Assembly (NCBI RefSeq): GCF_002154725.1
Contig: NZ_MTAW01000201.1
Location: forward strand, 1 to 64,000
Source of the DNA: Nostoc sp. 106C
GTDB lineage: Bacteria; Cyanobacteriota; Cyanobacteriia; Cyanobacteriales; Nostocaceae
Length of the DNA stretch: 64,000 bases
Direction of reading: 5' to 3'
A program made the position numbers and the translations under genes. Under the pieces are notes generated by a model. That model was not told the DNA's origin, did not search any database, and saw only the letters and a list, made by a program, of their open reading frames with translations. Shown piece after piece: positions 49,830 to 59,600 of this stretch (within the stretch, counting starts at the first letter, position 1; every line of letters starts with the position of its first letter).

Positions 49830-52460
49830 ATGTCCTTTGTTCCTTTGCATATTCACAGTGATTACAGCTTGCTCGATGGAGCCAGTCAGCTACCAGAGTT
49901 GGTGGATCAAGCGATCGCTCTGGGGATGAAAGCGATCGCCCTCACCGATCACGGTGTGATGTACGGTGCGGTGGAACTGATCAAAATCTGCCGGAGTAAG
50001 AACATTAAGCCAATTCTTGGCAACGAAATGTATATCATTAATGGCGATATTGAAAAGCAAGAACGCCGCCCCCGTTATCATCAAGTTGTTTTAGCTAAAA
50101 ATACTAAAGGCTACAAAAATTTAGTCAAATTAACTACTATTTCCCATCTAAAAGGTGTACAAGGAAAAGGTATTTTTTCCCGTCCTTGCATTAACAAAGA
50201 ATTATTAAAAGAATATCATGAAGGATTGATTGTTACCAGTGCTTGTTTAGGTGGAGAAATTCCGCAAGCAATTCTTAGCAATAGACCAGATGCAGCGCGT
50301 AAAGTTGCTAAATGGTATAAAGATGTATTTGGTGATGACTATTATTTAGAAATTCAAGACCACGGTTCCCAAGAAGACAGAATTGTTAACGTAGAAATTA
50401 TTAAAATTGCTCGGGAATTAGAAATTAAAGTTGTTGCTACTAATGATTCTCATTTTATTTCCTGTTATGACGTAGAAGCACACGACGCTTTGCTGTGTAT
50501 TCAAACAGGTAAGCTAATTATTGAAGAAAACCGAATGCGTTATAGCGGCACAGAATATCTCAAATCTGCCGAAGAAATGAAGCTGCTATTTCGCGATCAT
50601 TTGCCTGATGATGTGATTGCGTCAGCTGTAGCCACCACCGAAGAAGTTGCCGATAAAGTCGAGCCTTACCAGATTATGGGTGAGCCGCAAATTCCTACCC
50701 CTCCCATTCCCTCTGGTCATACTGCTGATACTTACGCCGAAGAAGTTGCATGGAGCGGACTTTTAGAAAGGTTAAATCGCAAATCCCGCAGCGAAGTCGA
50801 TCCAACCTATAAAGAAAGGTTGGAATACGAACTAAAAATGATTCAACAAATGGGGTTTTCCAAATACTTTTTAGTCGTATGGGATTATATCAAATTTGCT
50901 AGAGATAATAATATTCCTGTGGGGCCTGGACGCGGATCGGCTGCTGGTTCATTAGTTGCTTATGCCATGCGCATTACCAACATCGATCCAGTACATCATG
51001 GTCTACTATTTGAGCGCTTTTTAAACCCAGAACGGAAATCCATGCCTGATATTGATACGGATTTCTGCATTGAACAAAGAGATAAAGTTATTGAATATGT
51101 AACTGAGAAATATGGTGCTGATAAAGTTGCTCAAATTATTACCTTTAACCGCCTGACTTCTAAAGCTGTATTAAAAGATGTCGCCAGGGTATTAAATATT
51201 CCCTACGGGGAAGCCGACAAAATGGCGAAATTAATTCCTGTAGTGCGAGGGAAACCAACTAAACTCAAGGTGATGGTTTCTGATGACACCCCAGCACCAG
51301 AGTTTAAAGAAAAGTATGATAATGAGCCTCATGTTCGCCATTGGCTTGATATGGCGATGCGAATTGAAGGAACTAACAAAACTTTTGGGGTTCATGCAGC
51401 AGGCGTGGTAATTTCTGCTGATCCTCTTGATGAAATTGTGCCGTTACAGAGAAATAACGACGGTTCCGTGATTACTCAGTATTTCATGGAAGATCTAGAA
51501 TCAATGGGATTGTTAAAGATGGACTTTCTCGGTCTGCGGAACTTGACCTTGATTCAAAAGACTTTAGATTTGATTGAACAAACTAATGGTTATCGCGTCG
51601 ATCCTGATGAAATTACAGGTCAAGAAAGAAAAGCGCAGAAGATATTAGCGAAAGGTGAACATAGCACTTTACCAAAAGATGTGCAAAAAACTTATGCACT
51701 ATTAGAAGCGGGTGAACTAGAAGGAATATTTCAATTAGAATCTTCTGGGATGAAGCAGATAGTCCGAGATTTGAAGCCATCTAATATCGAAGATATCTCA
51801 TCAATTTTGGCACTTTATCGACCTGGCCCTTTAGATGCGGGACTAATTCCTAAGTTTATTAACCGCAAACATGGTCGAGAAAATATTGACTATGAAACTG
51901 CTATTTTAGAACCCATATTAAATGAAACCTATGGAATTATGGTCTATCAAGAGCAAATTATGAAAATTGCTCAGGACATGGCCGGATATTCGCTAGGACA
52001 AGCCGACTTGCTGCGTCGCGCAATGGGTAAAAAGAAAGTGTCGGAGATGCAGAAGCAGCAGGAAAAGTTTATTGATGGTGCGACTAAAAACGGCGTTAAA
52101 AAGCAAGTAGCTGAAAAGTTATTTGATGATATGTTAAAATTCGCCGAATATTGCTTAAGCTATGATACGGAAGTTTTGACAGTAGAATATGGGTTAATTG
52201 CGATTGGTGAAATTGTCGAAAAACGCCTGGAATGCAGCGTTTATAGTGTTGATACCAATGGCAATGTTTATACTCAACCTGTAGCACAGTGGCATAATCG
52301 CGGTCAACAAGAAGTGTTTGAATATTGTTTAGAAGATGGTTCGATTATTCGGGCGACAAAAGACCATAAATTTATGACTACTGATGGAGAAATGTTACCG
52401 ATTGATGAAATTTTTGAACGGGGGTTAGATTTGCTACAGGTTCCGCGATTAACAAAATAA
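49830..52460 (+). CDS. dnaE: DNA polymerase III alpha subunit, N-terminal part with N-intein
   Basis: The product is 876 residues. Residues 1-774 form the N-extein: the PHP domain ([32 protein letters not shown]) and the polymerase core, with [22 protein letters not shown] and the acidic PDIDTDFC. The last 102 residues (from Cys at 52152) are the N half of a split intein: [15 protein letters not shown] at the splice site, block B with T-x2-H in [10 protein letters not shown], and the end [10 protein letters not shown]. The extein before it ends KFAEY. The partner dnaE-C gene must lie elsewhere, and trans-splicing joins the halves. ATG 49830 (MSFVPLH) is preferred to 49812. Confidence 0.97.
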   Translation: MSFVPLHIHSDYSLLDGASQLPELVDQAIALGMKAIALTDHGVMYGAVELIKICRSKNIKPILGNEMYIINGDIEKQERRPRYHQVVLAKNTKGYKNLVKLTTISHLKGVQGKGIFSRPCINKELLKEYHEGLIVTSACLGGEIPQAILSNRPDAARKVAKWYKDVFGDDYYLEIQDHGSQEDRIVNVEIIKIARELEIKVVATNDSHFISCYDVEAHDALLCIQTGKLIIEENRMRYSGTEYLKSAEEMKLLFRDHLPDDVIASAVATTEEVADKVEPYQIMGEPQIPTPPIPSGHTADTYAEEVAWSGLLERLNRKSRSEVDPTYKERLEYELKMIQQMGFSKYFLVVWDYIKFARDNNIPVGPGRGSAAGSLVAYAMRITNIDPVHHGLLFERFLNPERKSMPDIDTDFCIEQRDKVIEYVTEKYGADKVAQIITFNRLTSKAVLKDVARVLNIPYGEADKMAKLIPVVRGKPTKLKVMVSDDTPAPEFKEKYDNEPHVRHWLDMAMRIEGTNKTFGVHAAGVVISADPLDEIVPLQRNNDGSVITQYFMEDLESMGLLKMDFLGLRNLTLIQKTLDLIEQTNGYRVDPDEITGQERKAQKILAKGEHSTLPKDVQKTYALLEAGELEGIFQLESSGMKQIVRDLKPSNIEDISSILALYRPGPLDAGLIPKFINRKHGRENIDYETAILEPILNETYGIMVYQEQIMKIAQDMAGYSLGQADLLRRAMGKKKVSEMQKQQEKFIDGATKNGVKKQVAEKLFDDMLKFAEYCLSYDTEVLTVEYGLIAIGEIVEKRLECSVYSVDTNGNVYTQPVAQWHNRGQQEVFEYCLEDGSIIRATKDHKFMTTDGEMLPIDEIFERGLDLLQVPRLTK

Positions 52461-52605
52461 GAACCCATAGCAATAGTTAATATTGGATACTCAAAGTAAG
52501 AAAATTCAGTCCTTAGTTTCTTACTTTAGTTGCTACAGCCGAGTCGTATCAAAAGTTTTGAGAGCCAGTGCCGAGCATCTCAATTGCGAAGTCGCAGCTG
52601 GGGGA

Positions 52606-52625
52606 GAAAAAAGCGATCGCTTTTT
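52606..52625. repeat. 20-nt palindrome centred on HIP1
   Basis: AAAAAAGCGATCGCTTTTTT is a perfect palindrome 146 bases after the dnaE-N stop. With no free loop it is a weak hairpin, but the T-run could help termination of the dnaE transcript. The rest of 52461-52717 shows no gene. Confidence 0.4.
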
Positions 52626-52717
52626 TGAAGAGTATGTACCAGATCATAAGTCCTAATTCTATTTAAGTTCTCGCTCAACAGCAGCAGAGTCCGGGACACA
52701 CAACAAATTTATATTGT

Positions 52718-53014
52718 TTATTTAACCAATGTTAAATCTACTTCCTTGTTACATTCTCGGTAAGCGATTACTTTGCAATGAACTCGTTGACCAACTTGTG
52801 GCCACAAAGAAGTGTCTGTCGGTAAACCAGATGAATCACAATCGGGCTTTGTAACAATATCTATAATTCCGCTTAGTTTATAACCGTCGATGACTTGATA
52901 GCCAAGGTACACAAAAATACCAAAAGGCTTGACCTTTGTAATTTCTCCATAAAATTTGTAACCAATGGGAAATTTCTGCTTTAAGTTCTCCCACTGTTTA
53001 TCGATATCACTCAT
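52718..53014 (-). CDS. S1-like RNA-binding domain protein
   Basis: The 98-residue protein contains one OB-fold of S1 type: FPIGYKFYGEITKVKPFGIFVYLGYQVIDGYKLSGIIDIV, then PQVGQRVHCKVIAYRECNKEVDLTLVK. It has an inserted loop (TKPDCDSSGLPTDTSLW) and no second domain. Single S1-domain proteins bind RNA or act at the ribosome. It stands alone, with no operon partner, and converges with dnaE-N. The specific role is unknown. Confidence 0.78.
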   Translation of the reverse strand: MSDIDKQWENLKQKFPIGYKFYGEITKVKPFGIFVYLGYQVIDGYKLSGIIDIVTKPDCDSSGLPTDTSLWPQVGQRVHCKVIAYRECNKEVDLTLVK

Positions 53015-53491
53015 ACACCTAATGATACGTTATAAGTTTTTGAAGCTATTATCGCGCAAGGAAGTTGTACAGTATTGGCGTCTGTAATCCTTATAAATAA
53101 AGCATTGTAGTAAGGAAATCAAATTTTTCTTAATTGCTTTTCTTACTTGCACCCAATTTTAGAGAATTGGTTTGAAGTCTTGACTACGAAAGTTTTATGT
53201 CATTTTGCGGAATCTCAAGTAACTGAGGAGTATAAACAAAAGCAAGTAGTTAAATATACACTTGCTGGAGTGCTATGCGCAATCGCTTCTTACCTTCACC
53301 CTGATAAATAGGGCTTTTGGGTGAATCAAGGAATTTCATTTCTTACTCAATTTTCTTAAAAATGCTCTGCGCGATCGCGATCTCAAGATAAATTCCTCAA
53401 AGCCTTGCTATGCAATATTTTGAATAATTTCATAATATTGCATAGCTGCGGAATGTAATTTGCACGATTAAGACAGGCGAAATCCCAACGC
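53015..53491. other. Intergenic with a 13-bp inverted repeat
   Basis: There is no gene in 477 bp. GCTATGCAATATT (53407-53419) and AATATTGCATAGC (53434-53446) form a perfect 13-bp stem with a 14-nt AT-rich loop, 46 bp past the sppA stop. It could be a terminator or part of a repeat, but no T-run follows. A HIP1-like GCGATCGCGATC block is at about 53372-53383. Confidence 0.45.
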
Positions 53492-55327
53492 CTACTCAAT
53501 TTTGAGGTTAAAGGGTAAGCGTGCGTAAACTCCTTGGGGATCGTTCATCTTTTGCAGAACTGCCAATTCCTGTTGCAGTTTTTGGAATTCAGCAGTGAGG
53601 GGATTGGAGGGTTTGATTTCTGTTCCTTTGATCCCTAAAGCACTCCGCGTCTCTTCAGTTGCTTTGCCAAAAAAGCGTTCTTCAAAGCTGCTAGTTTGGG
53701 GATACTCTTTGACTTGCCAATCTTTTCCCAACTTTGCTTGTTTAGCAGCATATTCTATAGCAGTACTCAAACCACCAATTTCATCTACTAAACCAATTTC
53801 TTTGGCGGCTGTACCTGACCAAACTCTTCCTTGGGCAATCTCTGCAACCTTGGTTTCTGGGAGTTTGCGTCCTTGAGATACTTTATTGAGAAACATATTG
53901 TAAATCCGGTTAACACTGCGCTGGTAAAGTGCTAACTCTTGGGGTGATTTTGGGCGAGAAACGGTTTGACTGTCTGCATAGCGTCCAGTTTTCACCGAAT
54001 CCCAAGTAATACCATTATCGTTTGCTAACTTTTGACCGTTGAATAGTAACCCAAATACACCAATTGAACCTGTAATTGTATTTGGTTCGGCAAAAATTCG
54101 GTTGGAGTCGCTAGAAATCCAGTAACCACCAGAGGCGGCGACATCTCCCATTGAAACTACAACTGGTTTGACTGCACGAGTGAGTCGCACTTCTCGTTGC
54201 ATTACCTCAGCGGCTGTAGCGCTACCACCAGGACTGTTAACTCGCAAAATCACAGCCTTGACATTATCATCTTGTCGCAGTTTGCTGAAGATTTTAGCAA
54301 AGCGATCGCCTCCTATTTCGCCATCGTCGCCTTTGCCATCAACAATCTCGCCTTCAGCATAAACAACGGCAATTTGATTTTTTGATTTACGTTCTACATC
54401 CAGGGACTTATTGGGAACTTGGGCGTAGTCGCTGAGGCTAATTTGGCGGAAGGTTTTATCATCTTTATCGCTAGCGGTTAGCTTTTTCAGGTCGCTAACC
54501 ACCTCATCAACATAAGCTACCCGATCTACCAAACCGCTAGATTTTGCTTCTGGTGCTTCCAACACTGCTTGATTATCTGCGATCGCCTGCAATTTATCAG
54601 CACCGATTTTGCGACTAGCTCCCACAGATGTGCGCCACTCCGCCCAAACATCATCTAACAATTTCTGAGTTTGCTCGCGGTTCTCTGGACTCAACTTTGT
54701 GAGGATAAACGGTTCGACTGCGCCTTTAAATTTTCCGACTCGCACAACCTGCACACCAATACCATATTTCTGCAATGCACCTGCCAAAAACATTGGTTGC
54801 GAACTTAAACCGTTGACTTCCATCATCCCCAGAGGATTGAGTACAACAGTATCTGCTACTGAACTGAGATAATATTCCCGTTCGTCCCAGTCCTTACCAT
54901 AGGCTACAACCTTTTTGCCCGCAGCGCGGAACTTCTCTAGTGCTTGCCGAATTTCTTTCATGGATGCATAGCCTGCGCTGTTAGTTGAGTTGGTGCGTGT
55001 TGCATCTAGATATATACCCACAATTCGGGGATCGCGCTGCGCCTTTTCTAAGGTATTCAGAACGCTGCGGAGTGACATCTGGTTTTCATCGACACCTGAT
55101 AGCGCTTTCTGAAAAAATTCAGCAGACTTAGGTTCGCCATCGGTGATGTTCATTGATAAGTCAAAAACTACAACAGACTTATCTTTTACTTCTGGCCCCG
55201 TATCTTTGGATGTAGCGGCGGCAAATAATAGCAATAATAATCCAGTAGCTCCAATACCGCTGAAAATAATTAGTCCTAGTAAACTGCCTAGTAAGCTGGC
55301 AAAAGTTTGTTGCAGAAAATTACGCAT
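53492..55327 (-). CDS. sppA: Signal peptide peptidase SppA (protease IV, 67K type)
   Basis: This 611-residue membrane-anchored peptidase digests cleaved signal peptides; in cyanobacteria it also affects light adaptation. The N-terminal anchor is at about 10-38 (LLGSLLGLIIFSGIGATGLLLLLFA). Two tandem S49 domains follow. The general base Lys is in VRVGKFKGAVEPF of the first, and the nucleophile Ser is in MGDVAASGGYWISS of the second. TITGSIGVFG follows, as usual. Length fits the long (double-domain) form. The gene is monocistronic. Confidence 0.95.
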   Translation of the reverse strand: MRNFLQQTFASLLGSLLGLIIFSGIGATGLLLLLFAAATSKDTGPEVKDKSVVVFDLSMNITDGEPKSAEFFQKALSGVDENQMSLRSVLNTLEKAQRDPRIVGIYLDATRTNSTNSAGYASMKEIRQALEKFRAAGKKVVAYGKDWDEREYYLSSVADTVVLNPLGMMEVNGLSSQPMFLAGALQKYGIGVQVVRVGKFKGAVEPFILTKLSPENREQTQKLLDDVWAEWRTSVGASRKIGADKLQAIADNQAVLEAPEAKSSGLVDRVAYVDEVVSDLKKLTASDKDDKTFRQISLSDYAQVPNKSLDVERKSKNQIAVVYAEGEIVDGKGDDGEIGGDRFAKIFSKLRQDDNVKAVILRVNSPGGSATAAEVMQREVRLTRAVKPVVVSMGDVAASGGYWISSDSNRIFAEPNTITGSIGVFGLLFNGQKLANDNGITWDSVKTGRYADSQTVSRPKSPQELALYQRSVNRIYNMFLNKVSQGRKLPETKVAEIAQGRVWSGTAAKEIGLVDEIGGLSTAIEYAAKQAKLGKDWQVKEYPQTSSFEERFFGKATEETRSALGIKGTEIKPSNPLTAEFQKLQQELAVLQKMNDPQGVYARLPFNLKIE

Positions 55328-55460
55328 TTTAGTTAATAGTTAATAGTCAATAAAAAGAGAACATGGAAGAGGTAACAGGGAACAGAAAATATTTATTTAA
55401 GCTAGGAAGATTTTTTATCTCACCTTAAAAATTGGATTCTGTTTATTACATACGCAATCA

Positions 55461-56510
55461 TTATTGTATCCGCTGTAAACTTCCAGAATGCTTTAATTGA
55501 TCTAAAGTTGCGTTACCAGTACAGAATAAAACTGTAGTGATTTCTGCAATTAATACCTCAACTAAATCAACAAGTGCTGCTTGTGATGTCACGGCTGCTT
55601 GCAGAAATGGCATAGCTAAACCAGCGATATCGGCCCCCAAGGCGATCGCCATTGCTACATCTAGTCCATGACGCAACCCGCCTGAGGCAATTAACGGCAC
55701 ATGAGGTGCGATCGCTCGAATAGTTGTAATACAATCTGCTGTTGGTAAACCCCAATCAGCAAAGGTCTTTCCCAAACGCCGTTGCAAGTCATTATCCGCC
55801 CGTTCGCTTTCTACTTTTGCCCAAGAAGTTCCTCCCGCACCCGCCACATCAATCGCCTTTACCCCAGCCGCGAGTAATTTCTCTGCCATTGCCGCAGAAA
55901 TCCCATTGCCTACTTCCTTGGCAATCACTGGCACTGGCAACTTAAAGCATAAGATAGCAATCTTGTCAAGCAATCCTCGAAAATTAGTATCACCTTTAGA
56001 TTGAATGCATTCTTGTAAAGGGTTAAGATGCAAAATTAAGGCATCGGCTTCTAAAATCTCAACTACTCGCAGGCATTCTTCTAAACCATACTTGTAGTTA
56101 AGCTGCACAGCACCCAAATTGGCTAATAACAGAACATCGGGGGCATACTTACGTATAGCAAAGGTATCAGCTACCTGAGGTTTTTCCACCGCTACGCGCT
56201 GAGAACCAACACCCATTGCAATTTTGTAATCTTGGGCAACTTGTGCCAAACGCTGATTAATGATCCCTGCTTGTTCAGTTCCCCCAGTCATGGAAGAGAT
56301 TAACAAAGGTGCGCCTAGGCGTTTTTCCAAAAAATTTGTACTGATATCTATATCATTGCGATCTAATTCTGGTAAGCAACAATGGCTGAAACGATAGCGC
56401 TCTAGTCCATTGGTTATTTGGTGACATTGAACATCTTCCTCTAGACAGATGCGAATATGCTCGGCTTTACGAGACTGGGTTTGTGCTGAGATGCTGTTGG
56501 GGACGTTCAC
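55461..56510 (-). CDS. fni: Type 2 isopentenyl-diphosphate delta-isomerase
   Basis: This FMN- and NADPH-dependent enzyme interconverts IPP and DMAPP. The 349-residue TIM barrel has the Fni signatures: [15 protein letters not shown] at the N-terminus, [54 protein letters not shown] and [16 protein letters not shown]. The [17 protein letters not shown] segment binds the FMN phosphate. Cyanobacteria use this type to balance isoprenoid precursors from the MEP pathway. The start is a GTG at 56510. It is 133 bp from sppA on the same strand. Confidence 0.96.
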   Translation of the reverse strand: MNVPNSISAQTQSRKAEHIRICLEEDVQCHQITNGLERYRFSHCCLPELDRNDIDISTNFLEKRLGAPLLISSMTGGTEQAGIINQRLAQVAQDYKIAMGVGSQRVAVEKPQVADTFAIRKYAPDVLLLANLGAVQLNYKYGLEECLRVVEILEADALILHLNPLQECIQSKGDTNFRGLLDKIAILCFKLPVPVIAKEVGNGISAAMAEKLLAAGVKAIDVAGAGGTSWAKVESERADNDLQRRLGKTFADWGLPTADCITTIRAIAPHVPLIASGGLRHGLDVAMAIALGADIAGLAMPFLQAAVTSQAALVDLVEVLIAEITTVLFCTGNATLDQLKHSGSLQRIQ

Positions 56511-56686
56511 TGGTATGTATGAATTAAGGCTGTTGCGATCGCTATTGTTACAGGTTCAGGGATTCTAGGAAACGGTATATATCAGGTATTGGGTGTTGGG
56601 CATTGCCATGAGTTGCTTATTTGATGTAGGGTGTGGCATTGACTAGCAAAACCTTGATATAGTGGGCACTGCCATCCTACTAGACA

Positions 56687-59600
56687 TTATTTACCAACTA
56701 AGACGGTTATGGCTTCAATAAGTGTAACAGGATCGACTGGTTTGGAAATATGCCTTTGAAAGCCTGCTGTGAGCGCTTGCTGGTAGTCAATTTCTCCGGC
56801 ATAAGCTGTCAGAGCGATCGCGCTAATCTGTCCTCCTTGTTCTGGCGGCAGAGATCTCACCTGTCGCATTAACATATATCCATCCATTTCTGGCATTCCA
56901 ATATCGCTCAACAGTATGTCTGGCTGGAACTGAGTAAAAGCGCTGAGTGCCTCGTTAGCGGAGGCGGCGGCTGTGATAGTTGCGCCATGCTTTTCTAGCA
57001 AGAAGGCAATAAATTCTCGTGTATCTGTGTCGTCATCCACTACTAAAATTTTTATACCCTTTAAATCACGGGATAGCTCAGACTGTTGAGTATCTTCATG
57101 GGTCTGAGATTGATTGTGCATCAGTGGCAATCTCACTGTAAAGGTTGCACCCCGATCGACGCCTAAGCTTTCCGCCTGGACTGTTCCACCATGCAATTCG
57201 ACTAACTGACGGACAATCGCCAGTCCCAACCCCAACCCCCCAAATTTACGGGTTGTGGCTGCATCTGCTTGACGAAAGTAGTCAAATACATAGGGAAGGA
57301 AATCAGGCTCGATCCCCTTACCTGTATCGCTGACGGTAATTTGAGCAACAGAGCCAATTTGTTCGAGTCGAATGTCTACCCGCCCCCCTTCTGGCGTAAA
57401 TTTGACGGCGTTGGAGAGGAGATTCCAGATTACTTGCTGCAATCGATTGGCATCACCGGAAACCAGAAATTTTGGATTTTGGATTTTGGATTTTAGATTA
57501 CCAGGTTGCTCGTTAGAGTTTGTAGATTTTGGACTGACATCAATATCTTCCAATCCAAAATCTAAAAACGGAAATCGTAAATTGATGGACTTGGCTTCAG
57601 CAGCCAGTCGCACCGTTTCCATTGCTGCTTGAATTATCGAAACCAAATTAACAGGGCAGACATTAAGGTTAAGTTTACCCCGTAGAATCCGGGAAACATC
57701 CAGCAGATCGTCAATCAGATCGGCTTGTAATTTGGCGTTGCGTTCGATGACAGACAACGCTTGAGTTGTTTTGGCAGCATCAAGTTTTTGGGTTCGTAAT
57801 AACTTTGACCAGCCTAAGATGGGGTTGAGGGGCGATCGCAACTCGTGAGACAGTACTGCTAAAAATTCATCTTTGATACGATTTGCTTGCTGAGATGCTT
57901 CGTAGAGCCGAACATTGTCAATTGCTGAAGCTGCCATCTGAGCCAGTTGTACCAAAATCGCTTCGTCTTCTGCGGTGAATTCGCCCTCATATTTATCGGA
58001 AAGCTGAATTAAACCAAGATTTTTACCATTACGGCTGGTGAGAGGTACAGCCAGCCAACCACGCATTGGGGGATGTTTAGCTGCGGCCTGACTAAATTTG
58101 CACCAATTAGGATGTGCTTCTAGTTCAGCTTGAGTCAACCGCATCGGCTTTTGTGTGCGGCAAATTAACGTATAAATCCCTGAGCCATCAGGGTTCTCGT
58201 TGTAGTTGCGCCACTGGGCATATTTATCTGAAAGCGATACTGTATGAATTCCTTGGACCCAGTTATCATCAACCGTCATACTGGTGACGGACTGGTGTGC
58301 ACCAATAATATCGCGGGTTTGGTCTGTAATTATTCGCAGTCTTTCGTTTAGTGATAGCGTCGAGTTGATACTCAAGGATGCCTCAGTCAGCTTTTGTAAC
58401 CGGGTTGTCTGCTGCTGCTCACGCAAGAGTAACCTAGCACGTTCTGCCTCACTGCGTTTGCGTTCAGTGATATCCAGCACGATCGCGATCGCGTATTGGG
58501 GTTTACCAGATGCATCACAGATTGCTGCGACGCTATTGCTCACCCATACCTGGGAACCATCTTTACGGATATAACGTTTCTCGATTGTGAAGTCATCTCC
58601 TGACGTTACCAAGTTGTAAAAAAGCTCTGTTTGCAAAGGCAAATCGTCGGGATGAACAATTTCCTCTATTCGCTTTTGAAATAATTCTGACCTTGAATAG
58701 CCAACGATGTCACAATACTGCTGGTTTACTAGCAGGAATCGACCTGTTAAATCGGTTTGTGCAATTCCTACTGCTGCCTGGTTGACGATCGCCCGAAACC
58801 GCTCTTCGCTGGCACTAAGAGCTGCCTCTGCCCGTTTGCGAGCCGTAATGTCGCGAAAATAAACGGCAACACCATCTGCGGATGGGTAAGCATGGATTTC
58901 CAGCCACATACCCATCGGTTCACCAAACTCTTCAAAGACAACGGAAATCTTCTCCTTCACAGCATAGTGGAGTTTCTGGTAACCCAAACTTCCCACTAAT
59001 TCTGGAAATACTTCTTGCCATACTTGCTTACCGAGCAATTCTTCCCGGGATTTTTGCAATAGTCTTGTAGCTTGTTCATTAACGTAGGTGTAGTGCCACT
59101 CGCGATCAAAAGCCACAAAGGCATCAGTGATACTTTCTAGAATGTTGCTAATTTGACTGCGGGCTGCTTCAGTTTGAATTCGTAGCTCTTGCTCCCGTCG
59201 CACTGCTTCTTGACGCATCTGAGCCATCTTCAAATTTGCCTCGACACGAGCCAGTAACTCCCGCGCCGAAAACGGCTTGATTAGGTAGTCGTCGGCTCCT
59301 GCTTCTAGACCTTGGATACGGGATTCTTCTCCAGCACGGGCAGAAAGCAGAATAATTGGCATTTCTCTGGTATTTGGATCAGCCCTTAGCTCTTGTAACA
59401 AACCTAAGCCATCCAGCCTAGGCATCATAATATCTGTCAGCACCAGATCGGGTAAATGCTGACGCACAGATGTTAAAGCCGCCAACCCATCTGATACTAC
59501 CTCAACCTCATACCCTTGAGTTAACAACAAACGCTGTACATAGTCGCGCATATCAGCGTTATCGTCAGCCAGCAGGATACGGGCAGAGGAAGATGCAACG

